A stretch of DNA of 64,000 nt from Bacillus sp. BGMRC 2118 (lineage in GTDB: Bacteria; Bacillota; Bacilli; Bacillales; SA4), in NCBI GenBank assembly GCA_008364785.1, contig VTTJ01000012.1, positions 1 through 64,000 on the forward strand, read 5' to 3'. This document shows positions 1-7,897 of this stretch, piece after piece. A program made the position numbers and the translations under genes. A model generated the notes under the pieces. It was not told the DNA's origin. It worked only from the letters and a program-made list of their open reading frames with translations, and ran no database searches. The first letter of the stretch is position 1. Each line of letters opens with the position of its first letter.

Positions 1-63
1 ATGAGACACTTCAGGCCACCAAGAAGGTGACCCGAAAGTATAGTGTCTACTTTTCAATCAGCA

Positions 64-98
64 GTACACAGGCACTACCCGAATATTGTCGAATTTTC
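64..98. repeat. half copy of a palindromic REP-like repeat
   Basis: The segment carries the arm ACAGGCACTACCCGAAT followed by TTGTCGAA. The same arm recurs near 6440 and, within a fuller palindrome, at 33868 and 43815. It lies in the upstream region of the lipoprotein gene at 170. The rest of bases 1-169 shows no gene. Confidence 0.45.
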
Positions 99-169
99 TT
101 AAGGTATGCATGTCCACTCTTCGTATGTTAGAATGAAGGCAACTGACCGATGAAGGGGGACAAAGCAAA

Positions 170-850
170 ATGAAGAAGAAGTTTTTTGCAGCGGTAGCAG
201 TCGCTACTAGCATTATGCTACTCGGTGCTTGTAATAATGATAAAGATGAAAAAGCGAAAGAAGGCGACAAGAAGGACGCTGTAGCTTCTGTTAATGGGGT
301 CGACATCCCACGTTCTGACTTTGATATATTGCTAGAGGAAACAAAGACAATGTATGCAATGCAAGGTATGACAGAAGAAAATATGGATGATGCAACGAAG
401 AAGCAAATGGAAACACAGGTAATCGAGCAGTTAGTTAATACTGAACTTTTGTTTCAACAAGCAAAGGAAGATAAAATTGAGATTACAAAAGAAGATATTG
501 ATAAAAGATTAGAGGAAATGAAAGCAAAATTTGATGATGAAAAGAAGTTTGAAGAAGCTCTAAAGGAGAATAAACTAACTGAAGAATCCTTAAGAGAAAG
601 AATTGAAAAGGATCTGTTAATTACTCAATATTTAGAGAAAAATATCGGTGAAATTACTGTAACCGATGCTGAGATTCAAGCATCATACGATAAATACAAA
701 GAATCTATGAAAAACTCAGATCAAGAAGCACCGGCTCTAGAAGATGTGAAGGAGCAATTAAAGGAGCAAACGATCACTGAAAAAGAACAAAGCAAAATTG
801 TTCTAATTCTACAAGGATTACGTGGTGAAAGTGAAATTAAAACGTTTTAA
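170..850 (+). CDS. SurA N-terminal-like lipoprotein
   Basis: The 226-residue product starts with a charged and hydrophobic signal sequence ending in a lipobox (LLGAC, Cys21), so it should be lipid-anchored on the outer face of the membrane. Residues 40-160 form a highly charged helical region like the SurA N-terminal chaperone domain, with the typical pattern VNGVDIPRSDFD followed by long Lys/Glu-rich helices. No parvulin prolyl-isomerase domain follows, unlike PrsA. By family it may act as a secretion chaperone, but its substrate is unknown. The start is supported by AAGGGGG about 12 bases upstream. It is a single gene closed by its own terminator. Confidence 0.75.
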   Translation: MKKKFFAAVAVATSIMLLGACNNDKDEKAKEGDKKDAVASVNGVDIPRSDFDILLEETKTMYAMQGMTEENMDDATKKQMETQVIEQLVNTELLFQQAKEDKIEITKEDIDKRLEEMKAKFDDEKKFEEALKENKLTEESLRERIEKDLLITQYLEKNIGEITVTDAEIQASYDKYKESMKNSDQEAPALEDVKEQLKEQTITEKEQSKIVLILQGLRGESEIKTF

Positions 851-858
851 ATGAAAGG

Positions 859-886
859 TCCCCTGCTGATGCAGGGGATTTTTTAT
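859..886 (+). terminator. intrinsic terminator of the SurA-like gene
   Basis: The stem TCCCCTGC / GCAGGGGA with loop TGAT is followed by a run of T, nine bases after the stop codon. Confidence 0.85.
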
Positions 887-982
887 TGAAGCCATAGAAT
901 CAATGAATACCAGTATTTCTCCGCACATTCATCATTCTTGCTCATAAGATAATTAGACTAGAGGGCTAAAGGAGAACTGAAT

Positions 983-2698
983 ATGGAGAAAAGAAGTATT
1001 ATGTTATATCCGGCACCAGTAAGAACTGCAAAAGGTACATTTTGGGGATACATTACTAAAAAAGGTGAGTTTGCACTGCAGCCTGTATTTCAACAGGCTA
1101 TGGATTTTCAGTCAAACGGACTTGCTGTTGTAGAGGTAAAGGGGCACTATGGCATAATTAATGAGTTTGGCCATTTTGTTGTGAAGCCAAGCTATTGGTC
1201 AATATCTGATTTTGAAGAGGGACGTGCCATCGTTGTAAATGATAAAGGGTCCTTTGTGATGAATGAACAAGGTAAATTGCTGACTTCAAAACCGTATACG
1301 TATATTGGAACATATCAAGAGTCACGGGCAATCTTTTCCGTTATGAAAGACAACACAACGTTGTATGGATACTTAGACCTCCAAGGAAAGGAAGTAATTC
1401 CTGCCAACTACCAAACCGCCAATGATTTTCAGAACAAGAGAGCTATTGTACAGTTGAACGGAACCTATCAGCTGATAGATCCATATGGAACCGTAAAACA
1501 AACGTACACCTATCCATTTGTCGGCATGCAAGGTGAAGGTTTACTTGCCTTTAAGAAAGAAGATAATTTTGAAGCAAAATATGGTGTGATGAATCTAGCT
1601 GGTGAAGTAGTCATCCCTCCGTCTTACTCCAGTTTTCAACCATTTGAGCAGGGACTTGCGGTTGTAAATGTAGCAGAGGACTATACAAATAAAATAGGTG
1701 TAATTAATAAAACAGGTGAATTTGTCATACAACCAATCTATAATGACGTCATTTTATTAGGTGAAAATAGAATTGCAGTTGGTAAAGCTATTCAAAAAGA
1801 TGAGCCATACCGTGGATCGCAGTATGCTATTGCAACATCAGGAGGGGCTTTGCTTACAGATTTTGAATTTACTCATGTACTACCGTATCAAAGAGGTTTT
1901 GCATCAGCCAGTACTCCCAATTTCACATTTTTTATTAACCGATATGGAAAAATGGTGCAGGGGTTGCCCACCCTTAAAGGAAGTGGAACACTCAACTTTG
2001 AAGGAGAGGTCATAAAAGCCTACGTTGATCTGCGTACTTCCTATTACTCTATTACAGGAAGACAAATTTGGAGGCAAAATACGATCATCCCTCTTTCTCG
2101 AAAATACAAGGTACTAGAAAGAAAGTTCAGACCCAATCAAAACTATCTCGTATATTATCCTCAGGTGGAAGGAATGCGATCAGATATCGAACAAAAGCAA
2201 GTAAATGAGAAGCTTCGAAATTTATCGATGTCAAAGGCACCTGAGGAAGAATTAGCTAACGCAGAGTATACAGCTGACTTTGAAATTGAGTTTTTTAAGA
2301 AGCAGTTGCTTGTAGTGGAATTACATTCGTATATCTATCCATTTGGTGCGGCACATGGAATGCCATCCAAAATTTATCCTCACATTGATTTGCAAACAGG
2401 GGTGTTTTATAAACTAAAGGAATTATTTAAAGAAAATAGCAATTACGTCAAGGTGATAAGTGCCATTATTGAGGAACAAATTAAGACAGATGAACAATAT
2501 TCGTATGTGTTTCCAGATGCATATAAAGGGATATCGCCAAATCAACCATTTTACGTTTCAGAGGAGTCGCTGTTCATTTACTTCTTTCCATATGAAATTG
2601 GTCCTTATGCTGCGGGTTTTCCAACCTTTAACATACCCTTTACACAGCTTGATTCCATTCTCAATAAACAAGGGTCATTTTGGAAGTCCTTTCACTAA
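983..2698 (+). CDS. WG-repeat protein with C-terminal DUF3298-like domain
   Basis: The 571-residue protein has a series of WG-type repeats over roughly residues 20-340. Each unit carries a pattern such as YGIINEFGHFVVKPSY or IGVINKTGEFVIQPIY, the usual G-(Y/V)-I-x-x-x-G-x-x-V-I-x-P-x-Y core. The C-terminal 190 residues (about 375-571) resemble the DUF3298/RsiV-type domain, with FGAAHGMPS and an ending rich in aromatic residues (IYFFPYEIGPYAAG). There is no signal peptide. WG repeats are usually taken as binding modules; the role here is unknown. GGAG lies nine bases before the ATG, and the gene is followed by its own terminator. Confidence 0.75.
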   Translation: MEKRSIMLYPAPVRTAKGTFWGYITKKGEFALQPVFQQAMDFQSNGLAVVEVKGHYGIINEFGHFVVKPSYWSISDFEEGRAIVVNDKGSFVMNEQGKLLTSKPYTYIGTYQESRAIFSVMKDNTTLYGYLDLQGKEVIPANYQTANDFQNKRAIVQLNGTYQLIDPYGTVKQTYTYPFVGMQGEGLLAFKKEDNFEAKYGVMNLAGEVVIPPSYSSFQPFEQGLAVVNVAEDYTNKIGVINKTGEFVIQPIYNDVILLGENRIAVGKAIQKDEPYRGSQYAIATSGGALLTDFEFTHVLPYQRGFASASTPNFTFFINRYGKMVQGLPTLKGSGTLNFEGEVIKAYVDLRTSYYSITGRQIWRQNTIIPLSRKYKVLERKFRPNQNYLVYYPQVEGMRSDIEQKQVNEKLRNLSMSKAPEEELANAEYTADFEIEFFKKQLLVVELHSYIYPFGAAHGMPSKIYPHIDLQTGVFYKLKELFKENSNYVKVISAIIEEQIKTDEQYSYVFPDAYKGISPNQPFYVSEESLFIYFFPYEIGPYAAGFPTFNIPFTQLDSILNKQGSFWKSFH

Positions 2699-2704
2699 CG
2701 GATT

Positions 2705-2740
2705 GCCCATCGTCGATATGGACGTGGGCTTTTATTTTTT
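2705..2740 (+). terminator. intrinsic terminator after the WG-repeat gene
   Basis: The stem GCCCATCGTC / GACGTGGGC has one bulged base and is followed by TTTATTTTTT. The left end of a MITE copy begins immediately after the T run. Confidence 0.75.
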
Positions 2741-2892
2741 AGGCTTTTTTCTAATACTTTGTTGCTGTTAGTACTATTATTCTGGGTGTCAACCAGTTCT
2801 AGAACCAAATTGACGTTCGATTAGAAAAGAGCAACTCTCTTTATGTATAGTAGTAACTAGATACTAAAGTAAAAATCTATACGAAAACAGCA
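2741..2892 (+). mobile_element. MITE-like interspersed element, copy 1 (shortened)
   Basis: The left end reads AGGCTTTTTTCTAATACTTTGTTGC and the right end ATCTATACGAAAACAGC, matching the ends of the longer copy at 39547-39730 in the same orientation. Shared internal blocks include AACCAGTT, AGAAAAGAGCAACTCTCTTTAT and GATACTAAAGT. About 35 bases near the right end, present in the other copies, are missing. No coding capacity is seen. Confidence 0.75.
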
Positions 2893-2958
2893 TTTTTAAA
2901 AATTATGTTCAATTGTCACAATATTTGCTATGATTTGAACGATAAGGAGGTATTGAGT

Positions 2959-3879
2959 GTGAATCAAAAGATTGCATATCTGTCCATCATTATAGCAGCT
3001 GTATTATGGGGAGTAATTGGTGTTTTTGTGACAAAGCTATACGAGCTCGGATTCACTCCGACGCAGGTTGTCACGATACGCGCAGTTTCGGCCACACTTT
3101 TTTTACTACTATATATCCTCTTAAGAAATCGAAATTTATTAAAAATAAAGGTGAGCGATAGTAAGTATTTTGTTGGAACAGGCATTATTAGTTTTGTATT
3201 TTTCAATTGGTGTTTATTTAACTCAATCCAGGAAACATCTATTTCAATTGCGACGATACTACTATACACTGCCCCTGCATTTGTAACAGTTTTTTCAAGA
3301 GTCTTATTTAAGGAATCACTCACTGCAATGAAGGTTTTGGCATTGTGCCTGACATTGCTTGGATGTTCCTTCGTCGTAGGACTATTTCCGGCAAATCAGT
3401 CTGCAATAACATTATATGGGATGCTTCTTGGTCTGGGATCGGGTCTGTTTTACGCGTTATATACGATTTTTGGGAAACTGGCTTTAGCAAGATACGATTC
3501 CTTAACAGTTACTTTATATACGTTTATATTTGCTGCAGTTGCCATATTCCCGTTTAGCAGTATAGGGAATTTTCTTTCGTTATTTACATCAAAAGAAGCT
3601 TGGGTTTATGGTATTGGGATTGGACTATTTTCGACGACATTATCTTTTATTCTTTATACAAAAGGCTTAACTGCTGTTGAGTCAAGTAGGGCTTCCATCA
3701 TGGCTACAATTGAACCTGTAGTTGCTTCTATACTAAGTTTTTTACTATTTGACGAAACGTTAACCTGGATCCAATATGTTGGAATATTCCTCGTGATTGT
3801 CGCTGTAATTATGGTTCAGGATTTGAAAAAAGGCAGGAGAAATGTGAAACGTGAAGAAGGAATTACAACGGTTATATAA
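2959..3879 (+). CDS. EamA/DMT-family transporter
   Basis: The 306-residue protein has about ten hydrophobic segments in two EamA halves, as in drug/metabolite transporters; the exported or imported compound cannot be told. Typical motifs are AAVLWGVIGVF in helix 1 and SIMATIEPVVASILSFLLFDE in helix 9, the usual E-P-V signature. GTG at 2959 is preferred over the upstream ATG because AAGGAGG lies eight bases before it and the earlier codons encode non-membrane sequence. An extended -10 (TGCTATGAT) lies near 2927. The 3' end overlaps the next gene by 29 bases, suggesting coupled translation. Confidence 0.85.
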   Translation: MNQKIAYLSIIIAAVLWGVIGVFVTKLYELGFTPTQVVTIRAVSATLFLLLYILLRNRNLLKIKVSDSKYFVGTGIISFVFFNWCLFNSIQETSISIATILLYTAPAFVTVFSRVLFKESLTAMKVLALCLTLLGCSFVVGLFPANQSAITLYGMLLGLGSGLFYALYTIFGKLALARYDSLTVTLYTFIFAAVAIFPFSSIGNFLSLFTSKEAWVYGIGIGLFSTTLSFILYTKGLTAVESSRASIMATIEPVVASILSFLLFDETLTWIQYVGIFLVIVAVIMVQDLKKGRRNVKREEGITTVI

Positions 3880-4798
3880 CATAAATGAAAACACACTAAA
3901 ACAAGTGACAGATGGCTTTCAAAATATGGTGTATTCCTATGAATCAGAGGGGACTGAGCGAATACTAAGAATAACATCGAAATGTAAAAGAAGTTATGAA
4001 ATGATTGAAGAGGAGCTGCGGTGGATTCAGTATCTTTCAGAAAAGGGCATAACAGTGGCCAATGCGACTCCGTCTATAGAAGGAAATCTTATAGAATCGG
4101 TTCAAGATTTCTATGTCATTTCCTTTGAAAAAGCAGAAGGGGGACATGTGCAGGTTGGAGACTTATCTGAATGGAATACTGACCTGTTTGAGAAATGGGG
4201 ACAATTGGTTGGGAAAATGCATCAAGCGTCAAAAAGTTATCCGTATTCTAAAAATAGACCAGTCTGGAGTATACAGAACCCAGATTTATATCGATTAGAG
4301 CCACAAGGAACCCTTAAAACTAAATATGAAAAGCTGTTAAAAGAACTTGAATCCTTTCATGTTTCAGACGATACGTTTGGTTTAATCCACTTTGACTTAC
4401 ACCAAGGGAATTTCTTTGTGCAAAATCAAACCATCACTTTCTTTGATTTTGATGATTGTTCCTATTACTGGTTTGCCTATGATATTGCCGTTTCGTATTA
4501 TCATGCCTACTGGCAGTCAATGTCATGGCACAGGGAATGGAAAACGTTTGGGAAGGACTTTTTGTATTTCTTTTTAAAAGGTTACCAAAGGCATAATATA
4601 CTATCAGCTGAGATGGTAAAGCAATTACCTGTCTTCTTGAAAATTCGAGATATATTTCTCTATCAGTTATTTCAGGAAAAGTGGAACCACAACCAGCTTC
4701 TTGACTGGCAAAGAGAAAAGCTGGCTGAACTCCTGAATAACATCGAAAATGAAGTAACGTACCCAGTCTCTACTAGTCTACTTTCCTTAGAAAAGTAG
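3851..4798 (+). CDS. APH/homoserine-kinase-like phosphotransferase
   Basis: The 315-residue protein has the aminoglycoside-phosphotransferase/choline-kinase fold. The catalytic loop is LIHFDLHQGNFF (Brenner HxDxxxxN motif) and the metal-binding segment is ITFFDFDDCSYYW. The N-terminal nucleotide-binding region includes QNMVYSYE and RITS. The substrate is unknown; this subfamily is often annotated as homoserine kinase type II or a resistance-like phosphotransferase, and neither can be shown here. It starts at GTG inside the end of the EamA gene, so the pair is probably co-transcribed and could handle the same compound. Its 3' end overlaps a convergent gene by 26 bases. Confidence 0.8.
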   Translation: MKKELQRLYNINENTLKQVTDGFQNMVYSYESEGTERILRITSKCKRSYEMIEEELRWIQYLSEKGITVANATPSIEGNLIESVQDFYVISFEKAEGGHVQVGDLSEWNTDLFEKWGQLVGKMHQASKSYPYSKNRPVWSIQNPDLYRLEPQGTLKTKYEKLLKELESFHVSDDTFGLIHFDLHQGNFFVQNQTITFFDFDDCSYYWFAYDIAVSYYHAYWQSMSWHREWKTFGKDFLYFFLKGYQRHNILSAEMVKQLPVFLKIRDIFLYQLFQEKWNHNQLLDWQREKLAELLNNIENEVTYPVSTSLLSLEK

Positions 4799-5489
4799 TT
4801 AGGAAAAGAACGATTGCTAATCCAAAGCTCACATAAGATAGGAAGGGCAGGCTGTTAAAATGTTTGATCCCAATACCAACATAGGCCCAAACAAAAACAA
4901 GTGGAATCCACTTATCTGAATAAGTCATTCTGAAGCTTATAGCTATTATGAATCCGAGAAATAATAAGACAATTGTCCATATAACTTGATTTGAAATAAC
5001 GAAATCCACATTTAGATATACAAGGTAATAGCTAATGTTGACAAGAGATGCGATGATGATCCAGCCTAAGTAGATGGAAAAAGGAATCCGTTCAAATTCA
5101 CGAGTTTTTAAAATTGTTAGTTTTTGATAGAGTAAGAGAAGGGTAGCGAGCAGTGATAGCATGACAATGACCGATAATAGAAATAATTCATAATGCCAAA
5201 CGAGAATCCACAAGCTGTTTAATAGGCAACTTGCAATAAACAGGTAACTTGTTTCTTTGTAAATAGGTAGACTTCTGCGAGAAGGGAAAAATGAGTATGC
5301 TAGCCAAATAGCAAGGAGCACATAAATTACTCCCCAAATAGAAAATACATAGCCTGCAGGTTGAATATAGACTTGGAGTCGATTCGCTATTTCTCCAGTT
5401 GTCTGCCCGTTAATTGGAATTGTTTCAGCAGCTATATTCACAGCTATCATCACGATGTATGCAACCACATTTACATATAAATGCTTCAT
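4773..5489 (-). CDS. TspO/MBR-like tryptophan-rich membrane protein
   Basis: The 238-residue product has seven or more hydrophobic helices. The block VFSIWGVIYVLLAIWLAY resembles the core of TspO-family proteins, and NSLWILVWHYE is also family-like. It is longer than the usual 155-160 residue bacterial TspO, as in the extended tryptophan-rich sensory proteins of bacilli. The ligand is unknown. GGAGG precedes the ATG by six bases. The stop lies within the convergent phosphotransferase gene, and no independent terminator is visible. Confidence 0.65.
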   Translation of the reverse strand: MKHLYVNVVAYIVMIAVNIAAETIPINGQTTGEIANRLQVYIQPAGYVFSIWGVIYVLLAIWLAYSFFPSRRSLPIYKETSYLFIASCLLNSLWILVWHYELFLLSVIVMLSLLATLLLLYQKLTILKTREFERIPFSIYLGWIIIASLVNISYYLVYLNVDFVISNQVIWTIVLLFLGFIIAISFRMTYSDKWIPLVFVWAYVGIGIKHFNSLPFLSYVSFGLAIVLFLTTFLRKVD

Positions 5490-5589
5490 TTCATTTCCTC
5501 CCAGAATTTAGGCTTATCCTAGTTTACTCATGCGGCAATAAAAGAATGAGTAATATTTTCTATAATGGCAGTATGAAAGGGGTAGTAAG

Positions 5590-6048
5590 ATGATTAAGGA
5601 ATTAGTTTTAAGTAATGATGAAAAAACAAAGGAACTTTATGCCATGCAAAAGGCTTCTTATATGGTAGAAGCAGAGTTAATCAATTTTTATAACATTCCC
5701 CCTCTTATGGAAACATTTGAAGAACTAGTACACTGTGGTGAAAAGTTTCTTGGTTATATTGAAGACGGCCAAATGGCGGGTGCTGTTTCCTATACAGTGG
5801 AAGATGAGGAAGTAACCATCTGTAGGATGATTGTACACCCTGAACATTTCCGAAAAGGTATAGCGGGAAAGTTGCTTACTGCACTGGAAGAGAAAACTAG
5901 ACAGTATAATACGATAACTGTCTCAACCGGTAAGGAAAATTTACCGGCAAAAAGATTGTATTTGAAACATCATTTCACCTTCGTGCAGGATAAGGAAGTT
6001 GTTTCAGGATTGTCCATCAGTATATTTATGAAACAATTGGAAAAATAA
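5590..6048 (+). CDS. GNAT-family N-acetyltransferase
   Basis: The 152-residue single-domain protein has the acetyl-CoA binding motif A: ICRMIVHPEHFRKGIAGKLL, where the pyrophosphate loop (R/Q-x-x-G-x-G/A) reads RKGIAG. Then comes a beta-bulge and N-L-P-A-K-R-L-Y, the usual motif B (N-x-x-A-x-x-L-Y). The acceptor substrate is unknown. AAAGGGG lies ten bases before the ATG. It is monocistronic as far as the spacing shows. Confidence 0.85.
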   Translation: MIKELVLSNDEKTKELYAMQKASYMVEAELINFYNIPPLMETFEELVHCGEKFLGYIEDGQMAGAVSYTVEDEEVTICRMIVHPEHFRKGIAGKLLTALEEKTRQYNTITVSTGKENLPAKRLYLKHHFTFVQDKEVVSGLSISIFMKQLEK

Positions 6049-6121
6049 ATTGTCACATAATGTTCGCAATCAAACTCATCATATTTTGATAAGATATAAA
6101 GATAAGTAAGGAGGGAATACA

Positions 6122-6319
6122 ATGAACTACGAAGCAATCGTAACGATTGGTGCAATCTGCATGGCATTTGGATTTATGGGATTAGTTTGGGCGCAATTAA
6201 ACGATCGTAGCCCTCAAGCAGGTGCCTATTTACCATTCTTTCCAGGTTTACTCTCAATAGGTGGAGTTCTTATGATTTTAGTAGGTTTTATCAGCCCACT
6301 GCTACTCAACTCTCACTAA
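6122..6319 (+). CDS. small two-helix membrane protein
   Basis: The 65-residue protein has two hydrophobic segments (about residues 7-25 and 40-60) separated by a polar loop NDRSPQAGAY. AAGGAGGG precedes the ATG by seven bases and a strong terminator follows, so it is very probably a real gene. I do not recognise the family and assign no function. Confidence 0.65.
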   Translation: MNYEAIVTIGAICMAFGFMGLVWAQLNDRSPQAGAYLPFFPGLLSIGGVLMILVGFISPLLLNSH

Positions 6320-6342
6320 AACAATACATCAAGCAATCTCTT

Positions 6343-6379
6343 AACCTCTGAAGGACCAAAAGTTCTCAGAGGTTTTTTA
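6343..6379 (+). terminator. intrinsic terminator
   Basis: The stem AACCTCTGA / TCAGAGGTT is followed by TTTTTAT, downstream of the small membrane protein gene. Confidence 0.85.
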
Positions 6380-6439
6380 TCTTTTCTTCAAAACTCCAAC
6401 CCCATATAAGACATAAATGAATATATACAAAATAGGAGC

Positions 6440-6469
6440 GGTGCCTGTCACTACCCGAATTATGTCGAA
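6440..6469. repeat. half copy of the palindromic REP-like repeat
   Basis: GGTGCCTGTCACTACCCGAAT followed by TATGTCGAA matches one arm of the palindromes at 33868 and 43815. It ends directly at the AAAGGAG ribosome binding site of the yvrJ-like gene and may be part of its leader. Confidence 0.5.
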
Positions 6470-6484
6470 AGGAGTCGAGAAAAA

Positions 6485-6649
6485 ATGGAACAGCTATTGC
6501 CATATATTAGCGAAGTGGGGTTTCCAATTGTCGTAACCCTTTACCTGCTACATCGGATTGAGGCGAAGTTAATCATACTAAATGAGTCGATTCAGCGCCT
6601 TCCGGTCGAGTTGAGAGAAGAACTAACAATCGTAAAAAGACCAGTGTAG
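6485..6649 (+). CDS. yvrJ: YvrJ-family small protein
   Basis: This is a 54-residue protein. The pattern GFPIVVTLYLLHRIEAKL followed by LNESI is characteristic of the YvrJ family: one short hydrophobic segment, then a charged helix. Function is unknown; in B. subtilis yvrJ sits near a regulatory cluster. AAAGGAG lies ten bases before the ATG. The last codons form the left arm of the terminator, so the gene ends inside its own hairpin. Confidence 0.8.
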   Translation: MEQLLPYISEVGFPIVVTLYLLHRIEAKLIILNESIQRLPVELREELTIVKRPV

Positions 6650-6672
6650 TACAAGTTACACTGGTCTTTTAT
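6635..6672 (+). terminator. intrinsic terminator overlapping the yvrJ-like stop codon
   Basis: The stem AAAGACCAGTGTA / TACACTGGTCTTT is perfect over 13 bp, with loop GTACAAGT and a T-rich tail. The stop codon lies at the loop edge. Confidence 0.9.
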
Positions 6673-6801
6673 ACACTTTTTTCATGAACTGTATGCAACG
6701 ATATAGAAAAATGAATCTCAAATTGATATACTGACAATTGGTAAAGTGAAAAGGAAATTCCTTGTTAAAGGAATGATCTAAAGCAAAAAGGAGTCGTCAT
6801 A

Positions 6802-7728
6802 ATGGAAAAGGTACTTATTTTTGGACATAAAAATCCGGACACAGATTCAATTTGTTCAGCTCTTGCATATGCAGATTTAAAAACAAAACTTGGACAAGAT
6901 GTTGAGGCAGTTCGTCTAGGCAGCATCAATGCAGAAACACGCTATGCATTAGACTATTTCAACGCTAAAGAACCACGCTTAGTTGAAACAGTTTCAAATG
7001 AAGTAAACGGCGTAATTTTAGTAGACCACAATGAGCGTCAACAAAGTGTTTCTGACATTGAGAAAGTACAAGTTAAAGAAGTAATTGATCACCACCGTAT
7101 TGCTAATTTTGAAACAAGTGATCCACTATACTTCCGTGCTGAGCCAGTAGGCTGTACAGCGACCATTCTTAATAAAATGTACAAAGAAAACGGAGTAGCT
7201 ATTTCTAAAGAAGTAGCAGGATTAATGCTATCTGCTATCATCTCTGATTCATTACTTTTCAAATCCCCGACTTGTACACAAGAGGACATCGATGCTGCAC
7301 GTGAGCTTGCAGTAGTAGCTGAAGTAGATCCGGAAGTTTACGGTCTAGAGATGCTAAAAGCAGGTGCAAATTTATCAGATAAAACAATTGCTGATCTCAT
7401 TTCTCTCGATGCTAAAGAATTCGAAATGGGTACATCAAAAGTTGAAATTGCTCAAGTAAATGCGGTTGATACAAATGATGTAATGTCTCGTCAAACTGAA
7501 CTAGAAGATGCATTAGCAGTTGTGGTTACAGAAAAAAACCTTGATTTATTTTTATTAGTTGTAACAGACATCTTAACAAACGACTCAGTGGCACTTGCAG
7601 TTGGAAATAAAGCAAGCGCTGTAGAGGAAGCATTTGGAGTGAAATTAGTAAACAATACAGCAACGTTAAAAGGTGTTGTTTCAAGAAAGAAACAAGTTGT
7701 TCCAGTTTTAACAAATACATTATCGTAA
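6802..7728 (+). CDS. ppaC: manganese-dependent inorganic pyrophosphatase (family II)
   Basis: The 308-residue cytosolic enzyme hydrolyses pyrophosphate to phosphate and so drives biosynthetic reactions. The DHH-family motifs are all visible: GHKNPDTDSI near the N terminus (metal-binding His and Asp), VDHNE, and IDHHR. The C-terminal DHHA2 domain contains SRKKQVVP with the substrate-contacting R/K residues. Length equals the family norm. AAAAGGAG lies nine bases before the ATG, and the gene is followed by a very strong terminator. Confidence 0.95.
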   Translation: MEKVLIFGHKNPDTDSICSALAYADLKTKLGQDVEAVRLGSINAETRYALDYFNAKEPRLVETVSNEVNGVILVDHNERQQSVSDIEKVQVKEVIDHHRIANFETSDPLYFRAEPVGCTATILNKMYKENGVAISKEVAGLMLSAIISDSLLFKSPTCTQEDIDAARELAVVAEVDPEVYGLEMLKAGANLSDKTIADLISLDAKEFEMGTSKVEIAQVNAVDTNDVMSRQTELEDALAVVVTEKNLDLFLLVVTDILTNDSVALAVGNKASAVEEAFGVKLVNNTATLKGVVSRKKQVVPVLTNTLS

Positions 7729-7733
7729 GTTAT

Positions 7734-7775
7734 GTAGGTGGTCCTCATTTAAGTGAGGTCCACCTATTTTATTTA
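7734..7775 (+). terminator. intrinsic terminator of ppaC
   Basis: TAGGTGGTCCTCA / TGAGGTCCACCTA form a long stem with a small loop, followed by TTTTATTTAT. Confidence 0.9.
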
Positions 7776-7897
7776 TATTCAATCTCCGAACTGGAAACAA
7801 CTTATAGTCCTATTTAACTAGAATTTTACAAAAAATGATAGGAAATAAATTTGTATTTTAGTATAATGTGTCTAAGAATAGCATCAGGAGGACTTTT

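Noticed and set aside
58..306. Minus-strand ORF opposite the SurA-like gene start
   Set aside because: No ribosome site, and a Ser/Ala/Thr-rich composition typical of the reverse strand of a signal-peptide coding region.
4773..4798. Frameshift or mis-called end at the overlap of convergent genes
   Set aside because: Both C termini read as plausible protein sequence and both stops are clean; short convergent overlaps are acceptable, and a second one occurs at 62193-62213.
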